Below, in pieces: positions 43,686-52,688 of a stretch of DNA of 64,000 bases. Source of the DNA: Singulisphaera sp045290345 (GTDB taxonomy: Bacteria; Planctomycetota; Planctomycetia; Isosphaerales; Isosphaeraceae); NCBI RefSeq assembly GCF_045290345.1, contig NZ_CP155447.1, positions 10,478,001 to 10,542,000 of the forward strand, read 5' to 3'. The notes under the pieces are model-generated. The model did not search any database, was not told the origin of the DNA, and was given only the letters and a program-made list of their open reading frames with translations. The position numbers and the translations under genes were made by a program. Within the stretch, counting starts at the first letter, position 1. The number at the start of each line of letters is the position of its first letter.

Positions 43686-43899
43686 CTTAACCCTGGTTCA
43701 CGCGGAGACGCGGAGACGCGGAGACGCGGAGACGCGGAGACGCGGAGACGCGGAGACGCGGAGACGCGGAGAGAGAGGAGGGGAGGTTGTCGACTTTTGA
43801 TCAATGCATCCATAATCTCCAATACCATCACGTCAAGTTTCATCAATTCTCCTTCCTCCGTGTTCTCCGCGTGAATAATCCCGAAAATAGTCAGGCTTC
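43686..43899. repeat. Foldback repeat, copy 2, with expanded 8-bp tandem array
   Basis: It has the same architecture as 43511-43677 (CTTAACCCTGGTTC...; AAGTTTCATCAATTCTCC; CCGTGTTCTCCGCG). Its left arm contains nine perfect CGCGGAGA units at 43701-43772, where copy 1 has about two. The 72-bp array has no spacers, so it is not a CRISPR. Confidence 0.85.
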
Positions 43900-44353
43900 G
43901 CTGAGCCCGTTTTCCTCGACTGCGTCGTGATCGGCCCCGGCGTCAGCAATGGTTAAACAATCCCCGTAGAGTCGGCACGGCCCACTATCTTAACCTCCCC
44001 CCGCGTTGCCATTCCTGGTGCCTCGGGCAGCCGGGGGACGCGGCGACAATGTCAGTTCAACCCCCCGGTGGTCCGGCCTTCCGCAAGTCAATGCGATGAT
44101 GCGAAAGGCTGGGCGGAATCGTCTCGGGATCCGACCGAAAAGCGGTGTGCCCGGGTCGGCCGTTCCGGACCTGGCCAACGCTCCTCCGTGCCGACCGCGA
44201 GGGCATCGCTCGAAATACAATGCGAGAAACAAGCCCCAATCGGCTCGCCGGGCCCTCGAAGAATCGGGGGCGGCCTGCCCGGTGACGTTGACCGCGAGAG
44301 CAGGACGGGCGCGGACGCCGATCAAGGGCGCCCAAGGACCGGACGAACGACGA
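43900..44353. other. Intergenic region
   Basis: No gene is recognised between the foldback repeats and the stop codon of the kinase-remnant gene. A minus-strand frame continues across part of it in another phase but is Arg/Pro-rich without motifs. Confidence 0.35.
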
Positions 44354-45728
44354 TCAGTCGTCGGCCCCGGGGGGCGGCGCGACCCCGAGGACCTCGCCGG
44401 CCTCGCGGCGCAGGACTTGGCCGAGGGCACGCTCACACCAATCCCACGCGAAGAGAGGGGACGCCGGATCGGGCTCGGCGGGTGCCACCGCGAGGGCGTG
44501 ATCTGCCTCGGCGAGGGCACGGCGGGCCTCCTCGACCTGCCCGAGGCGCCGCCGGGCCATGGCGAGGAACAGGCCGGCGTGGGCCCGACCCCAGTGAGCG
44601 TCCTGCGGGAGGAGCCCGAGCGCTCGTGTGAGCGTCGCGACAGCCGCCTCGTGCCGGCCGGCGCGGTACTCGGCGGCCCCGAGGGCCGGCAGGAAGGCGG
44701 GCTCGTCGGGGTCGCTCGCCACGGCATGCCGGGCGAGCTTGAGCGGGCGCCCGGGATCGACCTCCACCGCGGGCGACCCGGTGCAGAAGATTGCGAGATG
44801 CCCGGCGTCGGACCGGCTGGTCGTCCCCCCGAACCGACGCAGCGCCTCGGCGCAGAGGGCGTGGTAGCCGTCGACGTCGCCCCCACGGAGCCTCAGCATC
44901 CCAAGCGGGAACCACGGGCCGGTCGACCTCGGGTGCCGCCACCGATCGGGATCAAGCCGCCGTGCCTCCTCGAAGCGGGCGATGGCCTCGTCGTGCCGGC
45001 CCAGCGCGGCGAGATGCTCGGCCAGTTCGCCGAGCGCGAGGAGGGCCACGTCGCTCGCCGCCCCCCGCTCGGCGCGGCGCACCTCGACCCCACGCTCGTG
45101 CAGCTTGACGAGCCCCTCCGCGTCGGCGGGGAGCAAGGCGAGGAGCCTCGCCTCGTTCTGGAGAACGAGCCGGTTGAGATCGTCCTCCGCAGTCGGCCAC
45201 CGGACCGGTGCCCTGCCAGAGAACGCCCATGCCGCCCACAGCCTCGCCAGCTCGCGGTCGCCGCTTCCGAGGTGGATCAGGGCCATCAGCACCCAGTCGT
45301 ACACATAGCCCACGCCCCGCTGTCCCCCGTCCCGCAGGGCGAGCGACCTGGTCTCCGCCTTCAGGGCGGCCTCGAGGTCGCCGGCGCGATATTCGGCCAG
45401 GGCCAGCCCCTTCCAGAACCCCGCCTCCTCGGGCTCGATCGCGACGGCCTCGCGGACCAGTTCGCGGGCACGGGCGACCTCACGGCCCGACGGCCGCCCC
45501 AGGGCCTTCAGTCCGCGACGTCAGGCCGAGTATGACGATCGGCGTCGCGGCCGGGGATTCGAGGCCCCCCCCCGCTCGGTCATGGGCATCGAGCAGCAAC
45601 TCGACCTGCCGGCGCAGCGAGGGGTCGCCGCCGCAGGCCCGGTCGAGGTACGCCGACCGCTCGGCCGGCGCGGCGATCTCCAGCGCCTCGGTGAAGACGG
45701 CCTCGACGCTCGGGAACTCCACCCCCAT
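44354..45728 (-). pseudogene. Ser/Thr kinase-TPR protein remnant lacking the kinase domain
   Basis: Read 5' to 3', the piece at 45728-45540 encodes the N-terminal module common in planctomycete kinases (VEAVFTEALEIAAPAERSAYLDRACG, LRRQVELLLDAHDRAG). After a frame change near 45500 it continues as TPR repeats (EAVAIEPEEAGFWKGLALAEYRAGDLEAA onward) to GVAPPPGADD at 44354. The roughly 280-residue catalytic domain normally between these parts is absent, as are its HRD and DFG motifs. The simplest explanation is an internal deletion that also shifted the frame. The TPR frame alone (start 45313) could still be translated. Confidence 0.75.
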
Positions 45729-45985
45729 CGTACGTCCCCCTAGGATGCGCGTCACGTCGTTCATCGCCGGCGACCCGCCCCGAAGTTCACGGTCCGGCAA
45801 GGTGGGGGACGCCCGAGCGACGTCGCTCGAATCCCCGCGCACGCCGGTCCGCGCGGGGAATGACGCCCTCCCAATATTATCCGCCCAGCATGCGAGGAAG
45901 TAGGCCACCCCGTGGGATGTCGCTTGCCGACCCTCCGATCACGGTGCCGAAGGCACGTTGCGGGCGCGATGGATTCGCACTTGGT

Positions 45986-46855
45986 TCATTTCTTCAAATC
46001 TTTGAGGGTCGGCGGTCCGCTGAGCCAGCCGAGCGACTCGAGGAATCGGTCGGCCTCGATCAGGGTCTTCGTCGTCCAGGGGTCTTTGTTAAAGAAGCCG
46101 TGCGACTGGTCGGCGTAGACGAACGCTTCGCAGCGCACGCCCTCCTTTCGCATGTTGGTCTGGAAGTCTTCGAGGGTCTTGACCGGGATCAAACGATCCT
46201 TCGAGCCGAGGAAGACGATGGTGGGCGGGTCGTCCTTGCTGACATTGTGGGCGGGCGAGAATTCCTTGTAGCGGTCCCTGACCCGGCCTATCCCCCAGCC
46301 GCCGGGGCCGTTGTCGATGACCGGGTTGAACAGGATCAGTGCGTCCGGCCGGGCCGACACCGAGGCGTCGTCGGCCGGGTCGTCCTGCCCCTCGACCATA
46401 CCGGTGAAGGCCGCCAGGTGGCCGCCGGCCGATCCGCCGCCGGCCGCGATGCGCGCGGGGTCGATGCCGAGTTCGCCGGCATGGGACCGGACCCACCGCA
46501 TCGCCGATTTGGCGTCCTGGCAGCATGCCACAGGCGGCGTGGCCTCCTTCTCGGAATTCTCCTTGCTCAGTAGCCGATACTCGACCAGAGCGCAGACCAT
46601 CCCGCGCGTGGCGAGGTAGCGGGCCTGGGTGTCGAACTGACCGGGCCTGCCCCCAGTCCAGCCACCGCCATGGAAGAAGACCGCCCCCGGCCGATGGTCG
46701 GACGCCTTCCATCCCTCCGGCTTAACGACCCAGAGCCTCAACTTTCGTCCCTCAGCTGTCTTGTAAACGAACGGCTCGCCCGCGGGCGTCTCCGCCGGTC
46801 CAGCACCGGCCAGACACGGAATCAGCGTGAGCCCCAGCAGGAATTGCCTCGTCAT
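45986..46855 (-). CDS. Exported alpha/beta hydrolase (esterase/lipase, BD-FAE-like)
   Basis: A 289-residue serine hydrolase. The N-terminus MTRQFLLGLTLIPCLAGAGPAE is a signal peptide. The oxyanion-hole motif is FFHGGGWTGG, the nucleophile elbow is AAGGGSAGGHLAAF, and the acid and base are in FLGSKDRLIP and DQSHGFF. HGGG-type enzymes include polysaccharide esterases and feruloyl esterases, so plant or algal sugar esters are a plausible substrate. The start has GGGGAGCG upstream. A related enzyme lies at 49730-50641. Confidence 0.9.
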   Translation of the reverse strand: MTRQFLLGLTLIPCLAGAGPAETPAGEPFVYKTAEGRKLRLWVVKPEGWKASDHRPGAVFFHGGGWTGGRPGQFDTQARYLATRGMVCALVEYRLLSKENSEKEATPPVACCQDAKSAMRWVRSHAGELGIDPARIAAGGGSAGGHLAAFTGMVEGQDDPADDASVSARPDALILFNPVIDNGPGGWGIGRVRDRYKEFSPAHNVSKDDPPTIVFLGSKDRLIPVKTLEDFQTNMRKEGVRCEAFVYADQSHGFFNKDPWTTKTLIEADRFLESLGWLSGPPTLKDLKK

Positions 46856-47502
46856 CTTCGCTCCCCGGTTGTCACGAGAAAGGGCCGGTCATCCGACCGT
46901 CGGCCGGGCCCCGCGCAGGCCGCCGGCACCTTGCGGTTGTCGGCACGACTCGCATCGATCACGATTGCGACGAACATAGTGGCAGATCGGTCACCCGCTG
47001 ACACCCACTTTCCAGCCGGAAGCACCGGGGTGCCGATCTCGCGACCCGTCCCGTCCGCCTCGGATTGGCGGATAGATTTGCTTGCATGCGGATTGCAAAC
47101 GTGGTCTCAATCGATTGCCAACCGAAATTCCCGCTTTCTTTAGTGAACGTTGCAATACAGTAACAGTTTGCGGCCCGGGCCGCCTCCCACCGTCGGGTCC
47201 TATCCAATCGACCGTGATCCGCCGCCCGCAAACCCCACCAATCAGGCGTCCTTACGTTCGCTTACGGATCGTGACCACCCATGGCTGCCGACGTGACGGC
47301 GCCAACACGACTCGCGGTCCACGCTTGATCGGGTCTCAAGTTCACCTTGATATGAAAGACTGATACAGCCGGCCCAGGGACGGTTGTTACCACGGCCTCC
47401 AACACCATCCTCGCCCGTGCTCGGAGATCAGACACTCCCTATGCAAGTGGCGATTGTCAGGCTCACTGGCGGTATGGTCGTCCGCGACTGAACGAACCAT
47501 GG
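46856..47502. other. Intergenic region
   Basis: About 650 bp without a recognisable gene. A shared promoter region for the esterase (minus) is expected at its left end. The right end merges into the DUF1559 remnant. Confidence 0.35.
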
Positions 47503-47611
47503 CCAGTACAGCAGACCGATGCCGAGCTGTTTGAGATTGTTGGTGCACTGGATACGTCGGGACCGCTTCGCGGGCCGCCTGGACGGCCGGGAGCATGAAC
47601 ACGACGAGCAC
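47503..47611 (-). pseudogene. DUF1559 pseudopilin fragment
   Basis: On the minus strand VVFMLPAVQAAREA in one frame is followed in another by RRIQCTNNLKQLGIGL. These are adjacent parts of the conserved N-terminus of DUF1559 proteins (LLPAVQAAREAARR..QCTNNLKQ.GL), the large planctomycete pseudopilin-like family. A frameshift separates them, the prepilin cleavage helix is incomplete and nothing of the C-terminal domain follows. It is a short decayed remnant. Confidence 0.75.
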
Positions 47612-47767
47612 ATCGATTCACTGCGATCGGAGTCGAGATGGTAGCGACCTGTCATCATTCGCCGTACGATGTCCGCGTTCCCAACGAGCTATGTGGAACA
47701 AAACCTCGTCGACCGACGGCCCCATAACGCCACCTCGGAATCTGTAGTCATCTCAGGAAAAAGCCTT

Positions 47768-49276
47768 ATGAAAAGCCGGATGAACCCTTTCGTTGTTCTC
47801 GTCGCGGGACTCCTCCTGGTTGATTTCGTCGGAACCATGATGACGGCATCCGCGGCCGACTCCCTACGAGTCGGCGTGGCCGAGGCCGACATCACGCCGC
47901 CGGTCGGGTTTCCCATGGCGGGATACTATCACGAGCGCTTGGCCGACGGCGCAATCGATCCGCTCAAGGCAAAGGCGATCGTATTTCGAGATGCGCACGC
48001 TGAATCCGCGCTCGTCGTGTGCGATTTGATCGGGATCGCGACAGACCTGTCGCATGCGATTCGCAAACGAGCGTCCGAGAAGACCGGCATCCCGATCTCG
48101 CACATCGTGGTTTCGGCAACGCACTCGCACACCGCGCCCGATTATATGAAGGAACTGTACTTGAAGCTCGGCGGCGAGAAGCAAGCCCCGCTGCGAGCTG
48201 AATACATCGACAAGCTCATCAATGGTCCGGTCGAGGCGATCGTCAAAGCGCATGCCGCCGCCAAGCCCGCCGAGTTGGAGTTCGGCTCGGCGACGCAGTC
48301 GACACCCGTGTCGTTCAATCGCCGCTCGGTGATGCGCGACGGCAGCGTGAAAACGTGGCAGAGTCACGACAATCCCAACGTCGTCCGCGCAGCGGGACCG
48401 ATCGATCCGGGGATCGCTCTGTTGACGGTTCGCGACGAGGCCGGCAAATCGCTCGGCATCCTCAGCAACTTCGCGCTACACCTCGATACCGTCGGCGGGA
48501 CGAAGTGGAGCGCGGACTATCCGTTCTTCATCGAACAGTCGCTGCGCAAGGCATGCGGTTCGGAGGTGATCTCGATCTTCGCCACCGGTTGTTGCGGCGA
48601 CATCAATCACGTCAACCCGCGCAGCAAGGATCGCAACAAGGCCGACTTTATCGGCAACTCGATTGGCGAATCGATTCACAAGCAACTGCCCCAATTGAAG
48701 CGACTCGAACGGGCGGACCTGGTCGTAAAATCGCAAGTCGTCCGGCTGCCGCTGCAAGACGCGACGAAGGAGGAGGTCGCCCAGTCGCTCAAGATCCTCG
48801 CGGCGGCCAATCGCCGAGAGGAAGTCGACTTCTTCGAGCACGTCACGTCCTATAAGAAGCTGATGCTCGACCATTTTCGGCACCGCGAGCCGCACGCGGT
48901 TGCGACGGAGCACATCACCTGGGGCCTCAGCCGCTCCCTGGCCGGCATCGGCGAGACGCTGCCGGTGGATGTAACGGTCATGACGCTCGGCCGCGACGTC
49001 GCGATCGTCTGCCTCCCCGGCGAGATCTTCGTCGAACTGGGAATGGCCATCAAGCAAGGCTCGCCCTTTAGCACAACATTGGTCATTGAACTCTCGAACG
49101 CCGTCGAGACCATCTACGTCCCGAACCGCGCCGCCTACGCGGGCGGTAGCTACGAAGTCACGAACTCCAGCCTGCAACCGGGCGCAGGCGAGATGCTAGT
49201 CGAAACCGCGCTCGGCCTGCTGCGCGCTGCGGCAATGGACACGCCGAGCGACACAGAACGCAAGCCCGCTCCCTGA
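47768..49276 (+). CDS. Neutral/alkaline ceramidase-like secreted protein
   Basis: A 502-residue protein with the N-terminal domain of neutral/alkaline non-lysosomal ceramidases (PF04734-like). After a signal peptide (NPFVVLVAGLLLVDFVGTMM) come RVGVAEADITPPVGFPMAGY, DLIGIATDLSHAIR, SATHSHTAPDY (zinc-ligand histidines) and FATGCCGDINHVNPR. Family members hydrolyse amide bonds in sphingolipids, but planctomycetes carry many such proteins of unknown substrate. The start MKSRMNPF at 47768 has AGGAAAAA upstream; the frame open from 47669 is less likely. Confidence 0.9.
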   Translation: MKSRMNPFVVLVAGLLLVDFVGTMMTASAADSLRVGVAEADITPPVGFPMAGYYHERLADGAIDPLKAKAIVFRDAHAESALVVCDLIGIATDLSHAIRKRASEKTGIPISHIVVSATHSHTAPDYMKELYLKLGGEKQAPLRAEYIDKLINGPVEAIVKAHAAAKPAELEFGSATQSTPVSFNRRSVMRDGSVKTWQSHDNPNVVRAAGPIDPGIALLTVRDEAGKSLGILSNFALHLDTVGGTKWSADYPFFIEQSLRKACGSEVISIFATGCCGDINHVNPRSKDRNKADFIGNSIGESIHKQLPQLKRLERADLVVKSQVVRLPLQDATKEEVAQSLKILAAANRREEVDFFEHVTSYKKLMLDHFRHREPHAVATEHITWGLSRSLAGIGETLPVDVTVMTLGRDVAIVCLPGEIFVELGMAIKQGSPFSTTLVIELSNAVETIYVPNRAAYAGGSYEVTNSSLQPGAGEMLVETALGLLRAAAMDTPSDTERKPAP

Positions 49277-49299
49277 GAATTCCTGCTCCAGAGGGTCGG

Positions 49300-49470
49300 C
49301 AAACGGCGGCCCTGGCGGTGCCAGGGCCGTGCGAGGCTTGTCGTGGCACGAAGCTCCAGGGACTTCGCCTGATGACGGCGGGCGATCGCGATGGCGTGGC
49401 CGAAACAAGCTTCGGCGTCCGGATTTTCCGGCTCAAGGGCCAGAAGGAACGCCCCCTTGAGTCGGTTCAA
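49300..49470 (-). pseudogene. Fragment of TPR-containing ATPase/cyclase-type regulator
   Basis: The frame reads GAFLLALEPENPDAEACFGHAIAIARRHQAKSLELRATTSLARPWHRQGRR. This resembles the C-terminal repeats of large AAA-ATPase or adenylate-cyclase-like regulators (pattern EAEACFxxALxIARRQQAKSxELRAxxSLARLW). Only about 55 residues remain, with no ATPase or cyclase domain nearby, so it is a gene relic. The parallel is from memory of the family. Confidence 0.6.
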
Positions 49471-49535
49471 TCATGAGTCATCGACATAAATCCCAATCTC
49501 CTCAATTTCCGTCAACCTCCTTCTGGGCAAGGAAA

Positions 49536-49563
49536 TCAGGATGGTGGGCCGTGCCCACCCTGA
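49536..49563. repeat. Single REP-like palindrome
   Basis: TCAGG, then GGTGGGC-CGT-GCCCACC, then CTGA form an imperfect hairpin. The core GGTGGGCCGTGCCCACC matches both arms of the element at 10809-10919. It lies in the non-coding gap between the ceramidase-like and esterase genes. Confidence 0.75.
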
Positions 49564-49729
49564 GGGAAAGTTTCGGCCCTCACCGCGAATCAATCGTGAG
49601 CCAATCCTCACTTGGCAACGTGTTCGGCGAACATTTTCCGCAAACACTTATGCGTCTCTACTCACGCATCGGTCATCCCCTAGTAAGGCGACCGCATGCG
49701 TGATCGATTGAAAACTTTCTAGAGCGTCA

Positions 49730-50641
49730 TCACTCGCCGGCCGCGGACGGCTTGAGCGACTTGTCGAAGAACCCGATCACCAGCGGGCGTAAGTCGCGTT
49801 GTTTCGGCTGAAGGTGGAACGTGTGAGGGGCGTCGGGGACCACAACCAGCTCATGCACGGTTCCCCCCTTCTGCAATGCGGCGGCGAATAGTTCCGACTG
49901 TTTCAATGCGACGGTCTTATCCGCCGTGCCGTGCAGGATCAAGACGGGCGGGTCGTTCTTGTCGGCATACGCGGTCGGCGAAGCCTTGCGGTAGAGATCA
50001 GGCGCCTCTTCACGCGACTTCCCAAGCATCGAAAGATCGTTATACTCCATCAACTCGGCCGGCCCGTAGAGGTCGACGGCGCACTGAACCCGGGAGGAGA
50101 ACTCGCCATAAGGCCCGGCAGGATCCAGGCCGTCCTCCGGCCCTGTCACGCCAACCATCGCCGCGAGGTGCCCCCCCGCCGAGCCTCCGATCACGCCAAT
50201 ATGGTCGGCGTCGATCTGCAACCGTTCGGCATTTTTGCGCAGCCAGCGCACGGCGGTCTTGCAGTCGTGCAGGTTCTGGGGCCACGTTGGCTTCTCTTTG
50301 GTGCTGAGCACGTAGTTGATACTCATGCCCACGTAACCGTTGCGAACAAGGTTGGTCCCGATATTGATTTCACGCGCGGCCCCCTTGTCTCCACCCGACC
50401 AGCCTCCGCCATGAATAATGACCACGGCGGGCCGCCGTTCCCCCGGCGTCACACGGCTGGGAAGGTATAGGTCGGCCTTCTCGGCCCGACCCGCTTCAAG
50501 ATACGCAACGTCGCGTTCGATCCGGACCCCCTCGGGATCCGCCTTGGGCACTCGGGGCCCCTGAGCAAAGGCGTTCGAGCCCGCCAACACAACGAGACTC
50601 AAGAGAGCCGTCTTTTTCAGCGTTCCTCGGTCGTGAAACAT
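49730..50641 (-). CDS. Exported alpha/beta hydrolase (esterase, BD-FAE-like)
   Basis: A 303-residue secreted serine hydrolase. A signal peptide (LKKTALLSLVVLAGSNAFAQ) is followed by VVIIHGGGWSGGDKG (oxyanion hole), GVIGGSAGGHLAAM (nucleophile Ser), LILHGTADKTV (Asp) and DAPHTFHL (His). It shares architecture with 45986-46855 and with the acetyl-xylan or feruloyl esterases of the BD-FAE group; substrate is unknown. AAAGGA precedes the start. It is divergent from the subtilase gene. Confidence 0.92.
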   Translation of the reverse strand: MFHDRGTLKKTALLSLVVLAGSNAFAQGPRVPKADPEGVRIERDVAYLEAGRAEKADLYLPSRVTPGERRPAVVIIHGGGWSGGDKGAAREINIGTNLVRNGYVGMSINYVLSTKEKPTWPQNLHDCKTAVRWLRKNAERLQIDADHIGVIGGSAGGHLAAMVGVTGPEDGLDPAGPYGEFSSRVQCAVDLYGPAELMEYNDLSMLGKSREEAPDLYRKASPTAYADKNDPPVLILHGTADKTVALKQSELFAAALQKGGTVHELVVVPDAPHTFHLQPKQRDLRPLVIGFFDKSLKPSAAGE

Positions 50642-50894
50642 TGCAGTCCTTTATAAGAAATAATACGAGCCGCTCTCTACCAAACGGGTTCCAAACGTTC
50701 CAGCCCCCCGGTCGGCCCCCGACATCTTCGCTCCATCCGATCGGGAGTGCAATCGGCGCGTCCCGCGTACCCCCAACCCGCGAACCACACCGCAGTGAGA
50801 ACGACAAGCGGTCTCCGACTTGACCTACGAACACGACCATCTTACTGTTGTCATTGCCTCTCATTCCGTTCTCGAACACGCGTAGGCGAGAACC

Positions 50895-52475
50895 ATGGCA
50901 CCGAAGAAATTGGCAACCGGACTCATTCTTTACTGCACACTTACGCATCTTATCCGAACGGAGTGCGCAGCGGGGCAGGAGCCCCCTCGAATGCCAGACC
51001 CGGTGTGGAAGCGACTGGGGCTGGCGGAACCCCCGACCCTGGAATCCGGACGGGGCGTAGGCGTCGTGATCCTCGACGATGCGGAGCTTCACCCTGCGCT
51101 GAGGCACCTGGGCAATCGCCTTAAACACGTGACAGTCGACACATGCGGTAACGTCACGTTGGTAGAACCGCTGAGTCGCGAGAAGATTCGCGAATTGGAT
51201 CGAGTGGACGACAGCCACGGCGTCCCGTCGCTTCTCCAAATGGCTGCGGCCCCGTTCCAGGTGCGCGACGCGAGCTATATTGGGCTGGCGCCGGGAGCGA
51301 CCTATTTCGTGGTTCCCTACGACGGCAGAGACGAGTGGCGAATGAATCGGGCCCTCGAGTGGGTCGTGGAGAACCGAGCGCATTGGAACATCCGCGTCAT
51401 CCTCAACGCAGGCTGGCAGATCGCCTCGCCTACCGACCCCCGGTGGGATGGGCTTATCAAAAACACCCGCGAATACCCGGTCCCTCGCGCCTTGAAACGA
51501 GCGAGCGAGGCCGGCATCCTTGTCGTCGCGGCCAACGGCAATACCACGACGATTAACCTTCTACCACCAGCGGACTACCTGGCAGTCGGCGCCTACCACG
51601 ACTCGGGGCGTGCCGATCCCAAGTTTCACCGGGAGAACCTTGACGAGCCCTGGGGCCGCAATGCAGACGGCCACCTCCGCCCCGACCTCCTGGCCCCGAA
51701 ATATCACGTGCCCAACCATGTGGACTCCCACGGGGAACTCGGCGACTTCGGCGGGACCAGTTCGGGAAGCGCCCAGGTCGCGGGTCTCTGCGCCTTGCTC
51801 TTCGCTCGGTTTCCGAAGGCCGACGCACCCACCATGAAACACGCCCTGATCCGCTACGGTGATCGCCTCCCAGGCAGCAAACGAGCCGGAGTCCGTGTGA
51901 ATGCGGCCCGAGCCATTCAGGCCCTGAACGACCAGGCCGTCTCCCCGCCCTGGCCCTTGGTTCCGCCGGTCGTGACCGTGACCGATCCCAACGTCTCCTT
52001 GGATTCGAAGGACGCGGTCGAACGGGCGCTCGCCATCTCGGCATTGGCCGAGAACCCCGCGCGATTTCGCCCGATCGGGAATGGAAGTGAAGGCAAAGAG
52101 CTCCGCCAGGTTTTCTGGCGATTCCTGACGGACGACTCACCCATGGTCAGAAAGGCGGCCTGTTCCGCCCTGCGTGGACCTGAATCGAAAAAAGAACGGA
52201 CGCGGCTCTGGGAGGTCATGCAGACCGAACTGGACATGGGCGTGCGAGGCAATCTCGCGCTGCTCCTTCTGAGTGGCGCCGGCGAGGACCGGTTGGACGA
52301 TTGGATTCCCCTGGCAACTGACCCCAACTGGACGTCTCGATGGTGCCTGGTCAAAATGCTCAAGGTTCACCATCCCGATGCTCCCCACCTCGAACACGCA
52401 TTGATCCCTGAGGATATCGAGACGCTGGCAAAACCAATCCTCGACTGGTATGCAGAGAAGCTTCGATCGAGATGA
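50895..52475 (+). CDS. Subtilisin-family (S8) serine protease with HEAT-like tail
   Basis: A 526-residue protein. The S8 triad is visible: Asp61 in VVILDDAEL, His108 in DDSHGVPSLLQMAA and Ser289 in GGTSSGSAQVAGL. A hydrophobic N-terminus (KLATGLILYCTLTHLI) suggests export. The last 190 residues contain HEAT-like helical repeats (DAVERALAISALAENP, DDSPMVRKAACSALRG, GNLALLLLSGAGEDRL). The catalytic domain is compact for the family and begins close to the signal, so a pro-domain is short or missing. Repeats may hold a protein partner. Confidence 0.85.
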   Translation: MAPKKLATGLILYCTLTHLIRTECAAGQEPPRMPDPVWKRLGLAEPPTLESGRGVGVVILDDAELHPALRHLGNRLKHVTVDTCGNVTLVEPLSREKIRELDRVDDSHGVPSLLQMAAAPFQVRDASYIGLAPGATYFVVPYDGRDEWRMNRALEWVVENRAHWNIRVILNAGWQIASPTDPRWDGLIKNTREYPVPRALKRASEAGILVVAANGNTTTINLLPPADYLAVGAYHDSGRADPKFHRENLDEPWGRNADGHLRPDLLAPKYHVPNHVDSHGELGDFGGTSSGSAQVAGLCALLFARFPKADAPTMKHALIRYGDRLPGSKRAGVRVNAARAIQALNDQAVSPPWPLVPPVVTVTDPNVSLDSKDAVERALAISALAENPARFRPIGNGSEGKELRQVFWRFLTDDSPMVRKAACSALRGPESKKERTRLWEVMQTELDMGVRGNLALLLLSGAGEDRLDDWIPLATDPNWTSRWCLVKMLKVHHPDAPHLEHALIPEDIETLAKPILDWYAEKLRSR

Positions 52476-52688
52476 ATCGGTTTGAGCCAGCGAAGCGTAT
52501 GGAGTAAACCTGCCACGGGGGTGGACGGTGATCCACACCCCCTCCCAAACGAGCGAGCGGGACGTCCACGGTCCCGGGAAGCTTTCCTCACAAGTGGAGA
52601 ATGAACGACTCCGCCAATTCCGCGGTTTTTGATTATCTACAGGGTGGGATCCGCCATTCCCTTGAATTTTCTTGTTCTTCTATTTTCA

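Noticed and set aside
43701..43772. Possible CRISPR array
   Set aside because: The units are 8 bp and contiguous without spacers, and no cas genes are present.
44006..45535. 509-codon plus-strand frame
   Set aside because: It lies opposite recognisable TPR and kinase-module coding sequence and is low-complexity (Arg/Gly/Pro/Glu).
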